From positions 1,054,001 through 1,118,000 of the forward strand of contig JAUIRK010001051.1 in NCBI GenBank assembly GCA_030549495.1: a stretch of DNA of 64,000 bases, given 5' to 3'. The notes beneath the pieces were generated by a model. That model saw only the letters and a program-made list of their open reading frames with translations. It ran no database searches and had not been told where the DNA came from. The stretch comes from Nectonema munidae. Lineage: Eukaryota; Nematomorpha; Nectonematoida; Nectonematidae. Below, piece by piece: positions 22,583-35,000 of this stretch (the stretch's first letter is position 1; each line of letters starts with the position of its first letter). A program made the position numbers and the translations under genes.

Positions 22583-23526
22583 CAGGGCGAGGAAAAATTG
22601 ACCCAAAAAAATGGAAAAAATTGACTTTTACTCAGAGAAAAAATTGACTTTTTAAAGTTTTTATTGAATTGAACAACTATGAACTGAACACTTTAGAGAA
22701 AGTATTGAAAATTATTTAAAAGAATCCATGACTTTGTAATACAACAACATATAATTAATGACATTTTCTGATTTAAAATTCGACCATTTTCTACCAGTTT
22801 TTTCAGTTTAGAAAAAGGTCTTTCTACTTCTAAAGTTAAAACTTGACAATTTTGTAATTTCGGATAAGTACTGGTAGAGATTTGAGAGTTTTCCATATTC
22901 ATGATTTTATTTGAATCTATTTTCAAGATAACTTTTAACGCCACATTCGTCTTAAATGAAATAATGTTGAAGAAACAAGTAAAGGCATCTTCGACTGAAA
23001 AAGTCTTTATGTTGACTTTTTCCGACTAAATCAATGAATTGTGAATATTCTCTAATTATTATTATTAGCAAGTTTTAGCACATATTTTCTTTTTTTAACA
23101 ATTTCTTGATATTTGGCAATAAAATTCCGTCATCCTCATCATTAATTTCTTCACTGCTGGAAGATTTTAATGAAATATTTTGCTGCTGGTTTGAAAAAAG
23201 AAAGTCTTTTTCTATTACTAATTTTGAATGATTTAATGCCGGTAATCTACAATTTTGCAGGATAACTTAATTTTTAAGGTAAACTTGTGTAAAAGATGTG
23301 AAAAACATGCAATGATAAAAAGTTTGGGAATAAAATTAGGTACATTGAATCAAAAAGTGTTAAATATAAAAATTGACTTTATTGACCTAAACTCGAAAAA
23401 TTGACTTTCATTGACTTAAAAATTTGAAATTAGTTCAAAATTTTTTAGACTAAACAAGTAAAGATCTTCAAAGAGTTTTTGCTAAACGGAAATAAAAGTT
23501 GACTTTATTGACTTTTACTTGCCCTG
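22583..23526 (-). mobile_element. hAT element retaining only the transposase 3' end
   Basis: Termini CAGGGCGAGGAAAAATTGAC and CAGGGCAAGTAAAAGTCAAT (minus strand), with a perfect 8-bp duplication ATAATAAG at 22575-22582 and 23527-23534. Length 944 bp. Subterminal regions are rich in repeated ATTGACTTT words. The minus-strand frame at 22693-22944 contains LTLEVERPFSKLKKLVENGR, the hAT C-terminal dimerisation motif (usually ERxFSxL). The catalytic part is gone. Confidence 0.88.
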
Positions 23527-23534
23527 ATAATAAG

Positions 23535-25027
23535 GCTGGCAAGTTGTCTCCCCGGAGGTCTTGCTAGATCTCTGATAATAAAGAGTGTGTTTATGTGTGA
23601 TGTATGTGTATGTATGTAATGTATGAGTGTTTAATGTTTACAAACGAAAAATATTATAAAAAACATCTCGAAGTTTAATATAGAAAAATCTTCAATATGG
23701 ATATTCTTTCTTCTGATGACAATTTCCATGAATCTAAAGAAGAAAAAAAGAAAATCGAAAGAATTTGTTCAAATAGAAAAATGGTGAAATATCAGGATAG
23801 ACAAACTATGTTTCTAGTGATAATAGAAAGAAACAACCATTAAAAAATTACAAAATTCTCAATTTTCGAGTGAAAAGTATAGTACTTGATCCGAGTAATA
23901 TTTTCTGAGCTAAGATAATTGTTTTTGACAAAAATTGTTCGTGGGTCGAGGTATGTGTAAATCGAGATTACTGTAAAAGTTATTTACCAATGTTATCTTT
24001 AGATAAAGAAAGAAGTCCAAAAATGCGAGAAAATGCACTGCTTTTGATATTTTTTGAATTTTTTTTGAACTAAGGATAACGAGACTAGAAAATAAAAATC
24101 ATATTCAGTTTCTTTTTAGATGATATGGTGAATGAAAAAATAATATTCAGACAAAAATATCAGCATTTACAAAATTTGAAATTTCAGCTATTTTTCCAGA
24201 AATGGATATACTTAACTTCAAACAAATCTTTAGGAAAAATTTTTAGAATATAAAAATGATTTGAAGGTTAAAGATCTGTATCAACAATATAGTATTCAAA
24301 AAATTATTTCGCGCTGTATCTAGCCGTTAAAGGAATAGACTATCAGTAGAAAATGATATATAGTTGAGCATTCTCAATTGCACCTCTAAACATTGAAAAG
24401 CCAGTTAAAAGTAAAAGAATTCTTAAGACTTGATAGAAAAAAAACTAACTAAAATTTTATGTTATAAATATATATCTTCTATAACCTCAAGAGGTTGGAC
24501 ACGAGGGACAATCCCTTATAAGTTTTACTCATTATCTTCTAAACTCACAAGGGAATAGAGAAATCAAATAAATTCTTGTAATTTTATCTAGAATAATCTT
24601 TCTAACTCTCAAAAGTATGACGACATCCACTATCCTATCATAAATTTATTCACTATAATCAATTACATATTACTACCATTTAGGATAAAATTTGCTCCAA
24701 GTATGATTTGATATAATACCAAGGGAAGAAAACGGTGTAAAAATGATTGTGATTTAATTACAGCTATACATTCCGGTGTGTTTAGTTTAATAATAAGGCT
24801 TGCTCCTTGTATGATTTGAAATAATAAAAAGGGCGAGACAATGGCGTTAAAGTCATTTTGTTTTTGAATATTCTTACAATTAGCTAGATTTTTTAATTTA
24901 ATACTTCTGTTTTGTATTAATAAAAATTGGAAGAGAACTTGGTAAAAATTATTGTGTTTTTGAAAAGGGATAGGAAGGCACTTTTTAATGATCTCTACAT
25001 TATAATGATTCTAAAAATGAATAAAAG
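23535..25027. other. AT-rich stretch with a degenerate tandem repeat
   Basis: At about 24680-24975 two to three diverged units of about 107 bp share TTGCTCC, then GTATGATTTGA, then AATAATA and a GTAAAAATNATTGTG-like end. No gene was recognised elsewhere in the stretch. Confidence 0.4.
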
Positions 25028-25256
25028 ATTTTCGCGCTTAGGTAGATAATGTCGTTTTTAAAATAACAGTATGCAAAAAAAATCAGAGATTTTTAGGGTA
25101 AGGTTAGATAATGTTATTTTTAAAATATATTTGCAAAAAGAATACAATTTTTTAGGGTTAGGGTTAGATAATCTCAATTTAAAATATATTTGCTAAAAGA
25201 ATACGATTTTTAGGTTTAGGGTTAGAAAATGTCATTTTTAAAATATATTTTCAATA
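25028..25256 (+). repeat. Tandem repeat, unit about 58 bp, with telomere-like words
   Basis: Four units share TTAGGGTTAGATAATGTC (variants) followed by TTTTTAAAATATATTTGCAA. The third unit contains TTAGGGTTAGGGTTAG. The telomere-like motif is only two to three repeats long inside a larger unit. Confidence 0.75.
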
Positions 25257-25689
25257 AGTGAACATTTTTAATTTTTTTGAAAGTAATAATTTATTTTGAG
25301 AATTATTCTTCTATGTATATTTAACTTATTCTGTGTATATTTATTCTAAGTATATTTATTATAATTTTTGTTTCGATCTGTTTCGGTGTATTTGGGTAAA
25401 AATCTCATCCCAGGCTTTATGATTAAGAAACTTTCCACTTTTTTTATTTGTGGGTACTCGCATCGAAAGAAATATTCTAAAACTTAAGGTGTCATGATTA
25501 AACCAAAGATATCAGTGCTCCCTTTTTCTACAAGTAGGCGATTTGCCCATATGATTGTCAAGAAACCATGCAGGAAAAATAAAATTTTACACAGGTTAAA
25601 AATATAAATAATTAGCAATCTAATAAAACATTTACAATTTTATATGCTATTATTTTTCTTTGTTTTTTACATTTTTATATTTTTACATA

Positions 25690-26097
25690 TAAAATTTTAT
25701 ATTTTTACATAAAAAATTTGAAAATAAGTTTCAATATATTCTAAGATTTTCTAAAGATGGGGTTAAAAGTATCAATAGTCAAGGCAGAATTTATTTTATG
25801 AATTATAGTTTTCCATTAGTAATCTTTAAACCTAAAATAAAAAGATGCTATACATGTCAAAATTATGGCCATTGGGATCATGAATGTAATGGTGTCGGTA
25901 AAACTAGATGTAGATTTTGTAAGAGCCTTGATCATACTACTTCCAATTGTTCGACTAATATTGAGAAATGTAGTCAGTGTAAAGACTATAATCATACATG
26001 TTTTAGTGAAAAGTGTATAAGTCTTATACAAAAACAGGATGAAGTGAGTAGAGTTTTACATGATAACCTACAGAATATTATAAATAGTAATGAAATT
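25690..26097 (+). pseudogene. LINE ORF1 C-terminal part with three zinc knuckles
   Basis: Reads FSKDGVKSINSQGRIYF, then three CCHC knuckles: CYTCQNYGHWDHEC, CRFCKSLDHTTSNC and CSQCKDYNHTCFSEKC. The triple-knuckle nucleic-acid-binding end is usual in ORF1 of Jockey-like and related LINEs. It ends at a stop at 26098-26100; the N-terminal portion is not recognisable. Confidence 0.8.
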
Positions 26098-26229
26098 TAG
26101 TTCTCTATCACACTCTATGCTATACTCACAGTCTTCTTATGATGCATTAGAAGTAGATTTTTACGATAACATTTCATTAAATTCAAATAGTTCTGAAAAT
26201 AGTCAGTGCCGATCAGAACTTGTAACCGA

Positions 26230-29103
26230 TATTGAAAATTTTTACTCCCATATAACTTCAATATTTTAAGTTTAAATATTTGTTCTTTGAAAAATAAAAT
26301 TTCACAATTAGAGTTTTATTGAACGAAATTAATTGTAATTCATCTAAGTTTGTTTCTATTGTATGTGTGCAGGAAACTTGGCTGTCCGATTAACTGATAC
26401 AGGTATGTTCAATAAACGATTATATCTTTTTAAATCAGGAATCGAAGTTCACAACACATGGAGGTTTAGGTTTTTTCATAAATAGAAAGCTTGTTTACGA
26501 AGTTATTTCTTTACCAATTGAAGATCTTTCATTTGAAGTGCTTGTAATTGTTATTCATTTTTCTAGTGGCAAAAAAGTTTTATTCAAAAATATTTATCGC
26601 CATCCTTATTCTTGTTACGAAAAGCCAACAGATTTTGATAAACTTTTATCATACTTGGATTTTCATTATCCAAAGATCATTAAAATTTTTGCAGGATATT
26701 TTAATTATAATTTATTTGACCTAAATGTTTCTTCTTCCGTGTCATCATTTTTTGAAGTCTTTTTTTCTCATTCATTTTTTCCTGCTATCACAAAAATGAC
26801 TTTTGCATCTTCTCAGTCTTTACTTGATAATTTTTTTATAGATAGTTCTACTTTAAATTATAAAAGTTTTATAGTCAAGACATGCATTTCAGATCACTTT
26901 CCAATTGTATTATCTTTAAATGCTGGTTTTTTCAATAATAAAGTTTTATACAAACAATATTTTAATTCAAATAAGTTTATTGAAAAGTATCAAATTTTAA
27001 TTGGATGTCTCTGATGAGTATTTTTGAAAACCTGAAATAATTGCTGATTATTTTATTGATAAGTTCTCCTATGATGTTAGCATGTCTATGACAACTAAAC
27101 ATATTAATAAAAGTTATAAATATCGAAAGGGTAAATGTGTGGGTCACAAAGGAGTTGCTTAAACTTCTTCGTAGAAGAGACGTTTTATATAGAAAGTTAA
27201 GGCGAAAAGCTAATAAAGATTCAAGACAAGAGTTTATTTGCTTGAGAAGTGAAATTCAAAGATTGATTAGAAAATTAAAATATGATTATTATAACAATAT
27301 TTTTGAAAAATGTCATTCGCCTAAAGACACTTGGAGAGTTATAAATTCTGTTATTAAAAAAGAAAAACATAGTATAAGTTCAATTTTAGTAAATGATAGA
27401 GTAATAGTAAACGATTTAGACATTGCTACTACTTTTAATAATCATTTTATTGATCTTAATTTGGATAATACTTTTGATCTCCAAATGTAATGCAACTCTG
27501 CCCAAAATTAACCATGTCTTTAGATTTAGTTCAATTACTGTTAATGATGTTATTTTTGCGATAAATGAACTGAGAAATAATGATTCTAAAGACATATATG
27601 GCATGTCGGTAAATCATATTAAATTGTCGAAAAATGATATATGTATTTTTCTTTGTAACTTTTTTAATATGTGTATTTTTAAATCTGTTTTTCCATCTTG
27701 TCTAAAATTGTCTAAGGTTGTCCCAGTATACAAAAAAGATAACAAGCTAAATATATTAAACTACAGACCGATAAGTTTGGTGAGCGTTGTTTCAAAAGTT
27801 TTTGAGAAAATTATTTTTAAACGAGTGTATTCCTTTTTTCTAATAACAATTTATTTTATGACAAACAATTTGGTTTTAGAAAGTTTCATTCAACTCAGTA
27901 TTTACATACATTTTTTATAGACTCTGTTATCTCTTCCTTAGATAAAAATGATACTGTTTTATCTTTTTCTTCGACCTTTCTCGTGCTTTCGATATGATTT
28001 CTCATTCTCTTCTCTTGACAAACTGAAATGATATGGCTTTGATTCCCGATCACTTTCATTTTTCGAATCGTACTTTACTAATAGAAGAAAAAAGTTTGTA
28101 TAAACCAGACCTTTTCTGATGAGCGTAAAGTTTGTTTTGGGGTGCCTCAAGGTTCTCTTATTGGTCCGCTTTTCTTTACAATATTTGTCAATGATCTTCA
28201 TCTTTCAAATGTGAATGCTCTTCATCTTCTCTACGCTGATGACTTAACATTAATCCTAAAGTTAAATGACTCCATTAAGGAAAATTTTAGAAATTATAAA
28301 AATTTTATAGATTTATCAGTAAGTACTGTTTTTGAGTGGTGTAGAAACAATGGATTATTAATAAACAGAACGAAATCAAAAGCAATGCTTTTTTCAAATT
28401 CAAATAAAGATAAAGTTGATATTGAAAATCATGGAATTGAAGTCGTGTCTTATTTTAACTACCTTGGATTAATACTGAAAGATGATTTGAAGTGGCATCA
28501 CATATTTTACACACAAATAGTAAACTTAACTCAATTATTGGGTTAATGAAATATACTCAGCATTTATTTCCTGTCAATATAAAGCTAAAAATATATAAAT
28601 CTTTACTGCTTCCACATTTGTATTATAGTGTTCAGAATTGGGGATATAAGGATTTTGATGTGTTGGTCAAACTTCAAAAGAAGGCAATAAGGATAGTATT
28701 TAATCTACCGTATCTGTCCCATACCTCAACTTTTTTCAAAGAAAACAATCTCCTTATGTTCCCTGACATTTACAAGCTTCAAGTTTTAAAATTTCTGGTC
28801 AGCTACTTCACCTGTTCCCTACCAAAAGTGTTTGACAATTGGTTCCTTATAGTTAAAGAAACAACATCCTATAATCTTCGAAATTCAAATAACTTAGTTA
28901 TTCCTTCATACAAAAAATCAAAGTCAAAAAGTTCTCTGAAGTTTAGAAGTGTCGGTGTTTGGAATACTCATTTGTTACATCTGCAAAATACTTTAAATTT
29001 TAAAAGTTTTATATCTACAGTCAAAAAGCATTTCTACTCCAATTATGATTCGTCATGTAATTCTAATAATTGTTATATTTGTAAACGTATTTCTCATATT
29101 TAA
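26230..29103 (+). pseudogene. LINE ORF2 (endonuclease and reverse transcriptase), broken
   Basis: Endonuclease: FVSIVCVQETWLSD near 26340, IYRHPYSCYEKPTDFDKLL and AGYFNYNLF (usually GDFN) near 26590-26720, ISDHFPIVLSL at 26890. Linker: WVTKELLKLLRRRDVLYRKL at 27137. Reverse transcriptase: SKVVPVYKKDNKLNILNYRP with ISLVSVVSKVFEKII near 27715-27815, VPQGSLIGPLFFTIFVNDL at 28140 and LLYADDLTLIL (catalytic YADD) at 28230. C-terminus: SLLLPHLYYSVQNWGY, then C-x6-C-x2-C at the end. At least six frame changes or stops break it. Confidence 0.88.
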
Positions 29104-29309
29104 TATTTGCACGATTAAATATATATATATTATATATATATATCTTATACCTTAATATCTTATATCTTTATATCTTAATATCTTTAGATTATTACTGATT
29201 TGATACCTAAAATATTATATTTAGTTTTAAATGCTAAAATAATTATTTCATGATCATATCTATTTTGTAATTTTAGAAATATTGTTTTCCGGGGAGAATC
29301 ATGTTAAGC

Positions 29310-29323
29310 GGTCTGTATAGATC
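29310..29323 (+). other. Stem-loop in LINE 3' UTR (copy 1 of 3)
   Basis: GGTCT-GTAT-AGATC, a 5-bp stem (one G-U pair) with loop GTAT, preceded by GAATCATGTTAAGC and followed by TTGTGAACTTCCCTGCATG. Equivalent stem-loops occur at 37265-37278 (minus) and 61408-61420 (minus) in related LINE tails. Confidence 0.6.
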
Positions 29324-29466
29324 TTGTGAACTTCCCTGCATGCTTTATAATATTGTTTTATAATATTTGTGTTGATAATTCTATCTTATTCATATTTAAA
29401 ATATTTTAATGTGATTTTAAGAGTTTGATGCTTAATAAATTTTTTTTCTTCTTCTTCTTCTTCTTA

Positions 29467-32048
29467 CAACTTCAAACTTAAAGATGTAAGATCATTTTTT
29501 TATTATATCGTCTGCATCATTTTTTTTAAAAGTAGAATTTTTTAAGCTGATTGTTCACTTCATTCAAGCATATTCAGGTATCAACAAAACCTGTAACATA
29601 AATTCAATATTTTTACAAATTTATTAATTTTAAATAAATATTTAACCTGGATAAGGAAGAAGGTTCTCCCAATCCCATTCTTCATGCAAATTTCCCTAAG
29701 ATTCAACCTCTATATTTTTAATTTTGTTTTTTTCAAAGCCTAATTTTTGACTCTAGTCCTAAAATTCTCATAAATTGATTTTTGGGCTATATATTTTATA
29801 TATTCTCCTTCTATACTGGGAGGTCAAATTGAAATTCTTTTAGGAGCTTGCTTTTTTTTGCAGATAATATCATTCGCTAGATTTTTGTTCGTGAAAATTT
29901 AGTAGATTTTTTGATCTAGTAATTCTCATTCCTGATATAATCTATTCCCATACATATGAACTATCAATAATATTTCTTTCACCAAAAATGTTAAGAATTT
30001 TTTCCCAAAATAATGATTTTTTTTCATATCTACTTCTAGAAACTTTTTTAAGAGCTATACCACACTTTATTTCTCTACTTCTACTTGTAACCCTTCAAGA
30101 CTATTATTATAAAGATTGTCAGAAGTAAATATCATGCAATTGCACTTCATTAAATACAAAGAAAATTATATTCTAAAAAATATATTACCTTCAAATCTCA
30201 TTCCCAATAATTCAATTAACGTTAATGATCCATCAACAATGTTCCCTTTTACGGTCAAAATTTCTCAGTTACGCAGCATTAAAAATTATATAAAATGACT
30301 TTGCTCATTATCACATATATACGAACTGAAACTTTTGCCCCAGTTCGTCAAATAAGCTTGTGGAAGCCCTGTCCAACTACTGTACTTTTATTTAAAAAAC
30401 AAGTGCTTTTTCTTAAATTGAAGGTAATTTTACCTCATTTACTCAGGCTTTCATTAACAGATGTTAGACAATTTTTATCGGCATTGACAAGCATCATTAC
30501 AACAAATTCCCTCTGCTCTCATTTCATTCCTCCGAAATAACATTCCTCTTCAGAAAATTTAAAGGAATTATAACACGATTTTTGCGCCCACTCATTAGGC
30601 AATTTATTAGAATCTGTTCATGCAATGTCTACTTTTATCGTATAATACTTGTAGCAGATGCATTATGCCGCTTTCTATGCTCAACGATTCAAACAGCAAA
30701 CCAAATACTGTTCAATATTCCCTTCTTTGATTCAACATTTTATATCCTCATTTCCCCATCACAAACCATCTTCAACATGACACCATCCAGGTCACAGAAT
30801 CGCTTACATAACCTAATTTTCAAAATCTACTAAATATGTTAACAATGGAATCAATTTTTGGCATAACATTTATATTTCCTTTAAGGGCCTTTTTCTCAAA
30901 TAAAAGGCTGCCTTGGAAGAGCTTTGAAAGATGGAATTAAGATGTTAAAAAAGAGTGCTTAATCTCAAAAGAACCTTTGATAATGGGGTATTATGGTGTA
31001 TCTATAGATAAAATGTTATTATGGGGTATATCTATAATTTTTTTTTGTTTTCTTTAATTCATTATAAATAAAATTATGAGAATTGTCTTTCTCTTCATTT
31101 AAAATATATCTGAAAATTTTAAACAATTAATCATAATTTTAACAAGCATTAATTATAAATTTGTGAAAATAAAAGTAAAGTAAAACTATCTAAAGTAATA
31201 AAGAGCTCCATAATTTCATAAACAGTAGAGATAATGTACAAAACAAAATTTTGAATTTAAATCAAATAAATATTATCTCACTTTTTACTATAAAAATTAT
31301 GCTAAATCAGGGCAGTACAGGGACCTTTCTGTGCCAAATTACTTATTTCATAATTATCTATTTCGGGAAGATAACCGATTGGATTACCAAGATTGAATAA
31401 AAAAAATGAAATTTTAGGAAAATTCTTTTACTCACGTTGAATAGAGCTAATTTATTAAATAAATTAATTTTTGTTAAATCTTGTTTTTTTTGTTTTATTC
31501 ATGAATAATATACAAACTTAAATTTTTTTATTTTCTTTATTATAATTTTATCTAAAAATAGAGATTATCCATTTCAATGGATAGATTCCAATTTCTTTAT
31601 CTTCTATCCTATAAACTTTAAATGTTGAATTACTAATTCATCCATCTTGAGGAAAGAAGAAATAAATCTTCGAAGCAAGAACTCTTTAATATATCAAAGG
31701 CAAAGGTGTCTGTTTTGTTAAATTTTAATTCTCTATAATTTAATGTTCATAAAATAAATTTCTTTCTTTCTTAAAAAAATGAAACATTAATATATTAAAC
31801 ACTATCACGACTCAATAAAAGCGTCATTTTTTTAGAGGTGTTAACTTTCATTAGGTTTTAAAATAACTACTGGACCGTCTAGCAATTACGGTAATTTTTC
31901 ATCAAACTCTTATGTTAGTAGCATTTAATTTTTCTCATACTATTCTTAATTTTTAGATAAAATGACAATCTTCAACAACTTTTCTTTGTAAGGATGAAAC
32001 TCTAAAATCTCCTCCAATCAAGCTCTAATACATGCATTACGCTGGAAA
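29467..32048. other. No gene recognised between the LINE and RAD54B
   Basis: At 30116-30833 three consecutive plus-strand open frames lie in somewhat C-richer DNA; I could not assign them. The last few hundred bases before 32088 are the likely promoter and 5' UTR region of the RAD54B gene, but no TATA box or initiator can be singled out in such AT-rich sequence. An upstream non-coding exon cannot be excluded. Confidence 0.4.
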
Positions 32049-32087
32049 GTGTTTAGATACCATCTTATCATATACTTATCCTTACAC

Positions 32088-35000
32088 ATGCATAATTTTG
32101 AATTATCAGATGAAGAAAATCTAGAAACCGTTTTCCCTCATACACCCTTGTTCCTTGATAAAAATATAAGGAACAACAATAATAAAGACTTAATTTTTAT
32201 TCCTCGAGATTCTGTAAGTTTAGACGATTCTTGTAAAACTAAACTCAAAGAAATAAAAAATCCTAAAAATGATGAAAATAATCTTAGAGATGAAGATACC
32301 CAAAGAGTCTATTCTGTATTATGGGCTAAAAAAAGTTCACGTAAGCATAAAAAGTGGGAAGATGATGGATACGTTATTATAAAAAGTAATGGACTTGCTC
32401 AATTATTTTCTTCAAATATGGAAGTTTTAGTTGAAAGTTGTCGAATTCAAGCCTGTCTTTTTAATAACTTGGAAGACGGCTCGTTGCTACAATTTTCTTC
32501 TAAAGAAGTCCAAATATCAGAAAAACTAAATGATTTTGATCGGCTAGATATTTTGAAAAAGTTCGATTCAAGCTATAAAAGTAAATCCAAATTCTTAAAA
32601 AAGAGTGATGACGAAATATCAATTTCTGTTAATCACAAAATTAAAGAAAAGTATTTTAAGTCTCCAATGCTGAATTCCAATAAATTGTAAATTATTATTA
32701 TAATTTTTAAATATAAAAGTAGTCTAACAAATTACGTTTTTAGGTTATATAAAAATGAATTTGTCAAAAGCAGTTTTTTGCCCATTCCTTCTAAAGATTA
32801 TTTGGAAAATCTAAATTTAAAAGTTGAATCATTTTATAAGATAAAAATTGATCCATTTTTAATGAGATCTCTGCGTGAACATCAACTTGAAGGTATCTAT
32901 TTTATGTATAAGTGTATTCTCGGTTTTGACAATCCAAATTGCACTGGCACTATTTTGGCGGATTCAATGGGTTTAGGTAAAACACTTCAATGTTTATCCT
33001 TGGTTTGGACGCTGTATAAACAAAACCCTTTTGGAGGTATTTGACTTTTTGTTAAAAAATTTTAGTTATTCACACCTTTTATACATCTTTGTATATATTT
33101 TATAGAAAACTGCTTTCTCAAAAATATTTTAATAGTTGTGCCGAGTAGCTTGATAAATAACTGGTGTAAAGAGATCAAAAAGTGGATTGGGGAAGGAAGA
33201 CTTAGATATTTTGTTGTTAAAAAGAATAACAATGTCTCGGTATTTTTTACTACTTAGCCTTAAGATAATTGATATTGGTATGCTATAGATATATAATCTA
33301 TTGGTATGCCTTTCTACCAAATATTGTAGGTGTTTTCAAAATTTCCACAAATTGATAAAAATGTGTTTTCAATGATAGCTTTGAATTAGAAAAAATTAAA
33401 AAAAAAGTTAAATTTTATCATATATTTTCTTTTGTAATTCCACGTACTCTTTTAAATCTCCAATTAAGTGTCCAAATTCAAAATCGATTTTTTTTTATTA
33501 TTTTATATATCTGATAAGCCTCTTTAAAGCATTTTTGTCTTCCCTGTGCTTGCCTGACACTGATATATAACTATAAAATAAGTTTTATTTTTTTATTAAT
33601 GGAAAAATTTTTTCTTTTGAAATCTCACGTAATTCTTTTAAATTTTATTTTTTTATTAATTAAAATTAAAAAATTTGTGATTACTTGGGATTAAAAAAGA
33701 TTATGATAATTTTTTAAAATTAAAAGATTTCAATAGATAAAATTTTGTATAATTCATAATAGAATTATTCAAATATAAAAAACCTATTAATTAACACAAA
33801 TTTTTATCAACTTTGTAAAAATTTTAAAATTACTAGATTCTGAAGGATTACGTGGAAATGCAAAATAAAATTTATGTTAAAATTTAATTTTTTTGTTATA
33901 TTTTCATATGTAAAACTAACAATGAAAATGATTTGTTATGAATTTTAAGAAAATTTTTAAGTTGTGAGAGATTTCGCAGGCTTACTGCTGATTTCGGTGA
34001 AAAGTCCTATCCATAATATATGATACATGTTTAATATATCTTTATATTTTAGGATTTTCAGAAGTACGATTGGATACCAATCATGCTAATATCTTACGAA
34101 ATGTTAGTTAAACACATTGAAGATTGTCATAAAATTTCCTTCGATTTAATTATTTGTGATGAAGGACATCGCTTAAAGAATTTATCCGCAAAGACTACCG
34201 CTACCATATTTAATTTAGGATGTAAACGTAGAATTTTGTTGACTGCTACACCTATTCAAAATGTTTTACAAGAATATTGTTCTCTAATCAACTTTGTAAA
34301 TCCTTACTTTATGGGTATCAAAATCCTTTTTATGCAATTTAATCTAAAATTAATAAATAAATTTATCTTTTTGCATCTCTTTTTCTAATTTAATAGTAAG
34401 CGCTATTTATTGAGTATCGTTAATATAATCAATCTTTTTTTTTATATGTTTATATTCTCGATTATTTGTTCGATAAAATATTTTATCCATACACTTAAAA
34501 TGTATGGGAACATTTTTTGCATTAATTTAAATAATTCGCAAAAATCCCAAAAAATATAATTTCCGCATATGCTCAAAGTTTTTAGTTCTAGTTTGATCTT
34601 TGCTTTGTAATACTTCCATCCAGGGCCCGCGCTAACCAAAATTTGGGGGGGGGGGGGGGGGCTCAAACTTTCTAGTGTGTTGAATATACACTTAAAGTTT
34701 TTTTCAAAAAAAGCTTTTATCAATGTGACAAAAAATAGATATAGAAAATCATTTGAAAACTATCTTTGAGAAACAAAAATTAAAGAATCATTTTATTAAA
34801 AAATTGTGAATAAGTTAATATTCCATGTTCAAACAGTTAACGTTAGTCTTCTTGGTTTTTTGTTAAAATTCTTTAGGAAATCATCAAATGTAACTTTCTT
34901 GGTGAGTTTTTTCCCTTGAGAAAGAATTATCAAGTTTTCTTTTCTTTCACTCAGCATCGACTGTCGTGAAGAAGTGAAAACTCTTTTAAGTGTTGAAAAA

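Larger units (their letters stand above)
25680..29466 (+). mobile_element. Non-LTR retrotransposon (Jockey/CR1-like group), nearly full length, decayed
   Basis: Order along the plus strand: end of ORF1 with three CCHC knuckles, apurinic-type endonuclease, reverse transcriptase, cysteine-bearing C-terminus (stop at 29101-29103), a 3' UTR of about 340 bp, and a (TTC)n tail at 29447-29466. The 5' limit is uncertain; coding can be followed back to about 25690. The endonuclease end (SQSLLDNFFI, ISDHFPIVLSLN) is clearly related to that of the LINE at 61239-64000 (SNSLLDNFFI, FSDHYPILISLD). Confidence 0.9.

Noticed and set aside
25028-25256. CRISPR array (regularly spaced repeats)
   Set aside because: The units are directly adjacent diverged copies without unique spacers, and the DNA is eukaryotic.
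30116-30833. Possible LTR-retrotransposon RNase H end (VADALCRF-like words) in three consecutive open frames
   Set aside because: Only a handful of residues resemble the Gypsy-type motif; no other pol domain, no long terminal repeats and no primer-binding site were seen.
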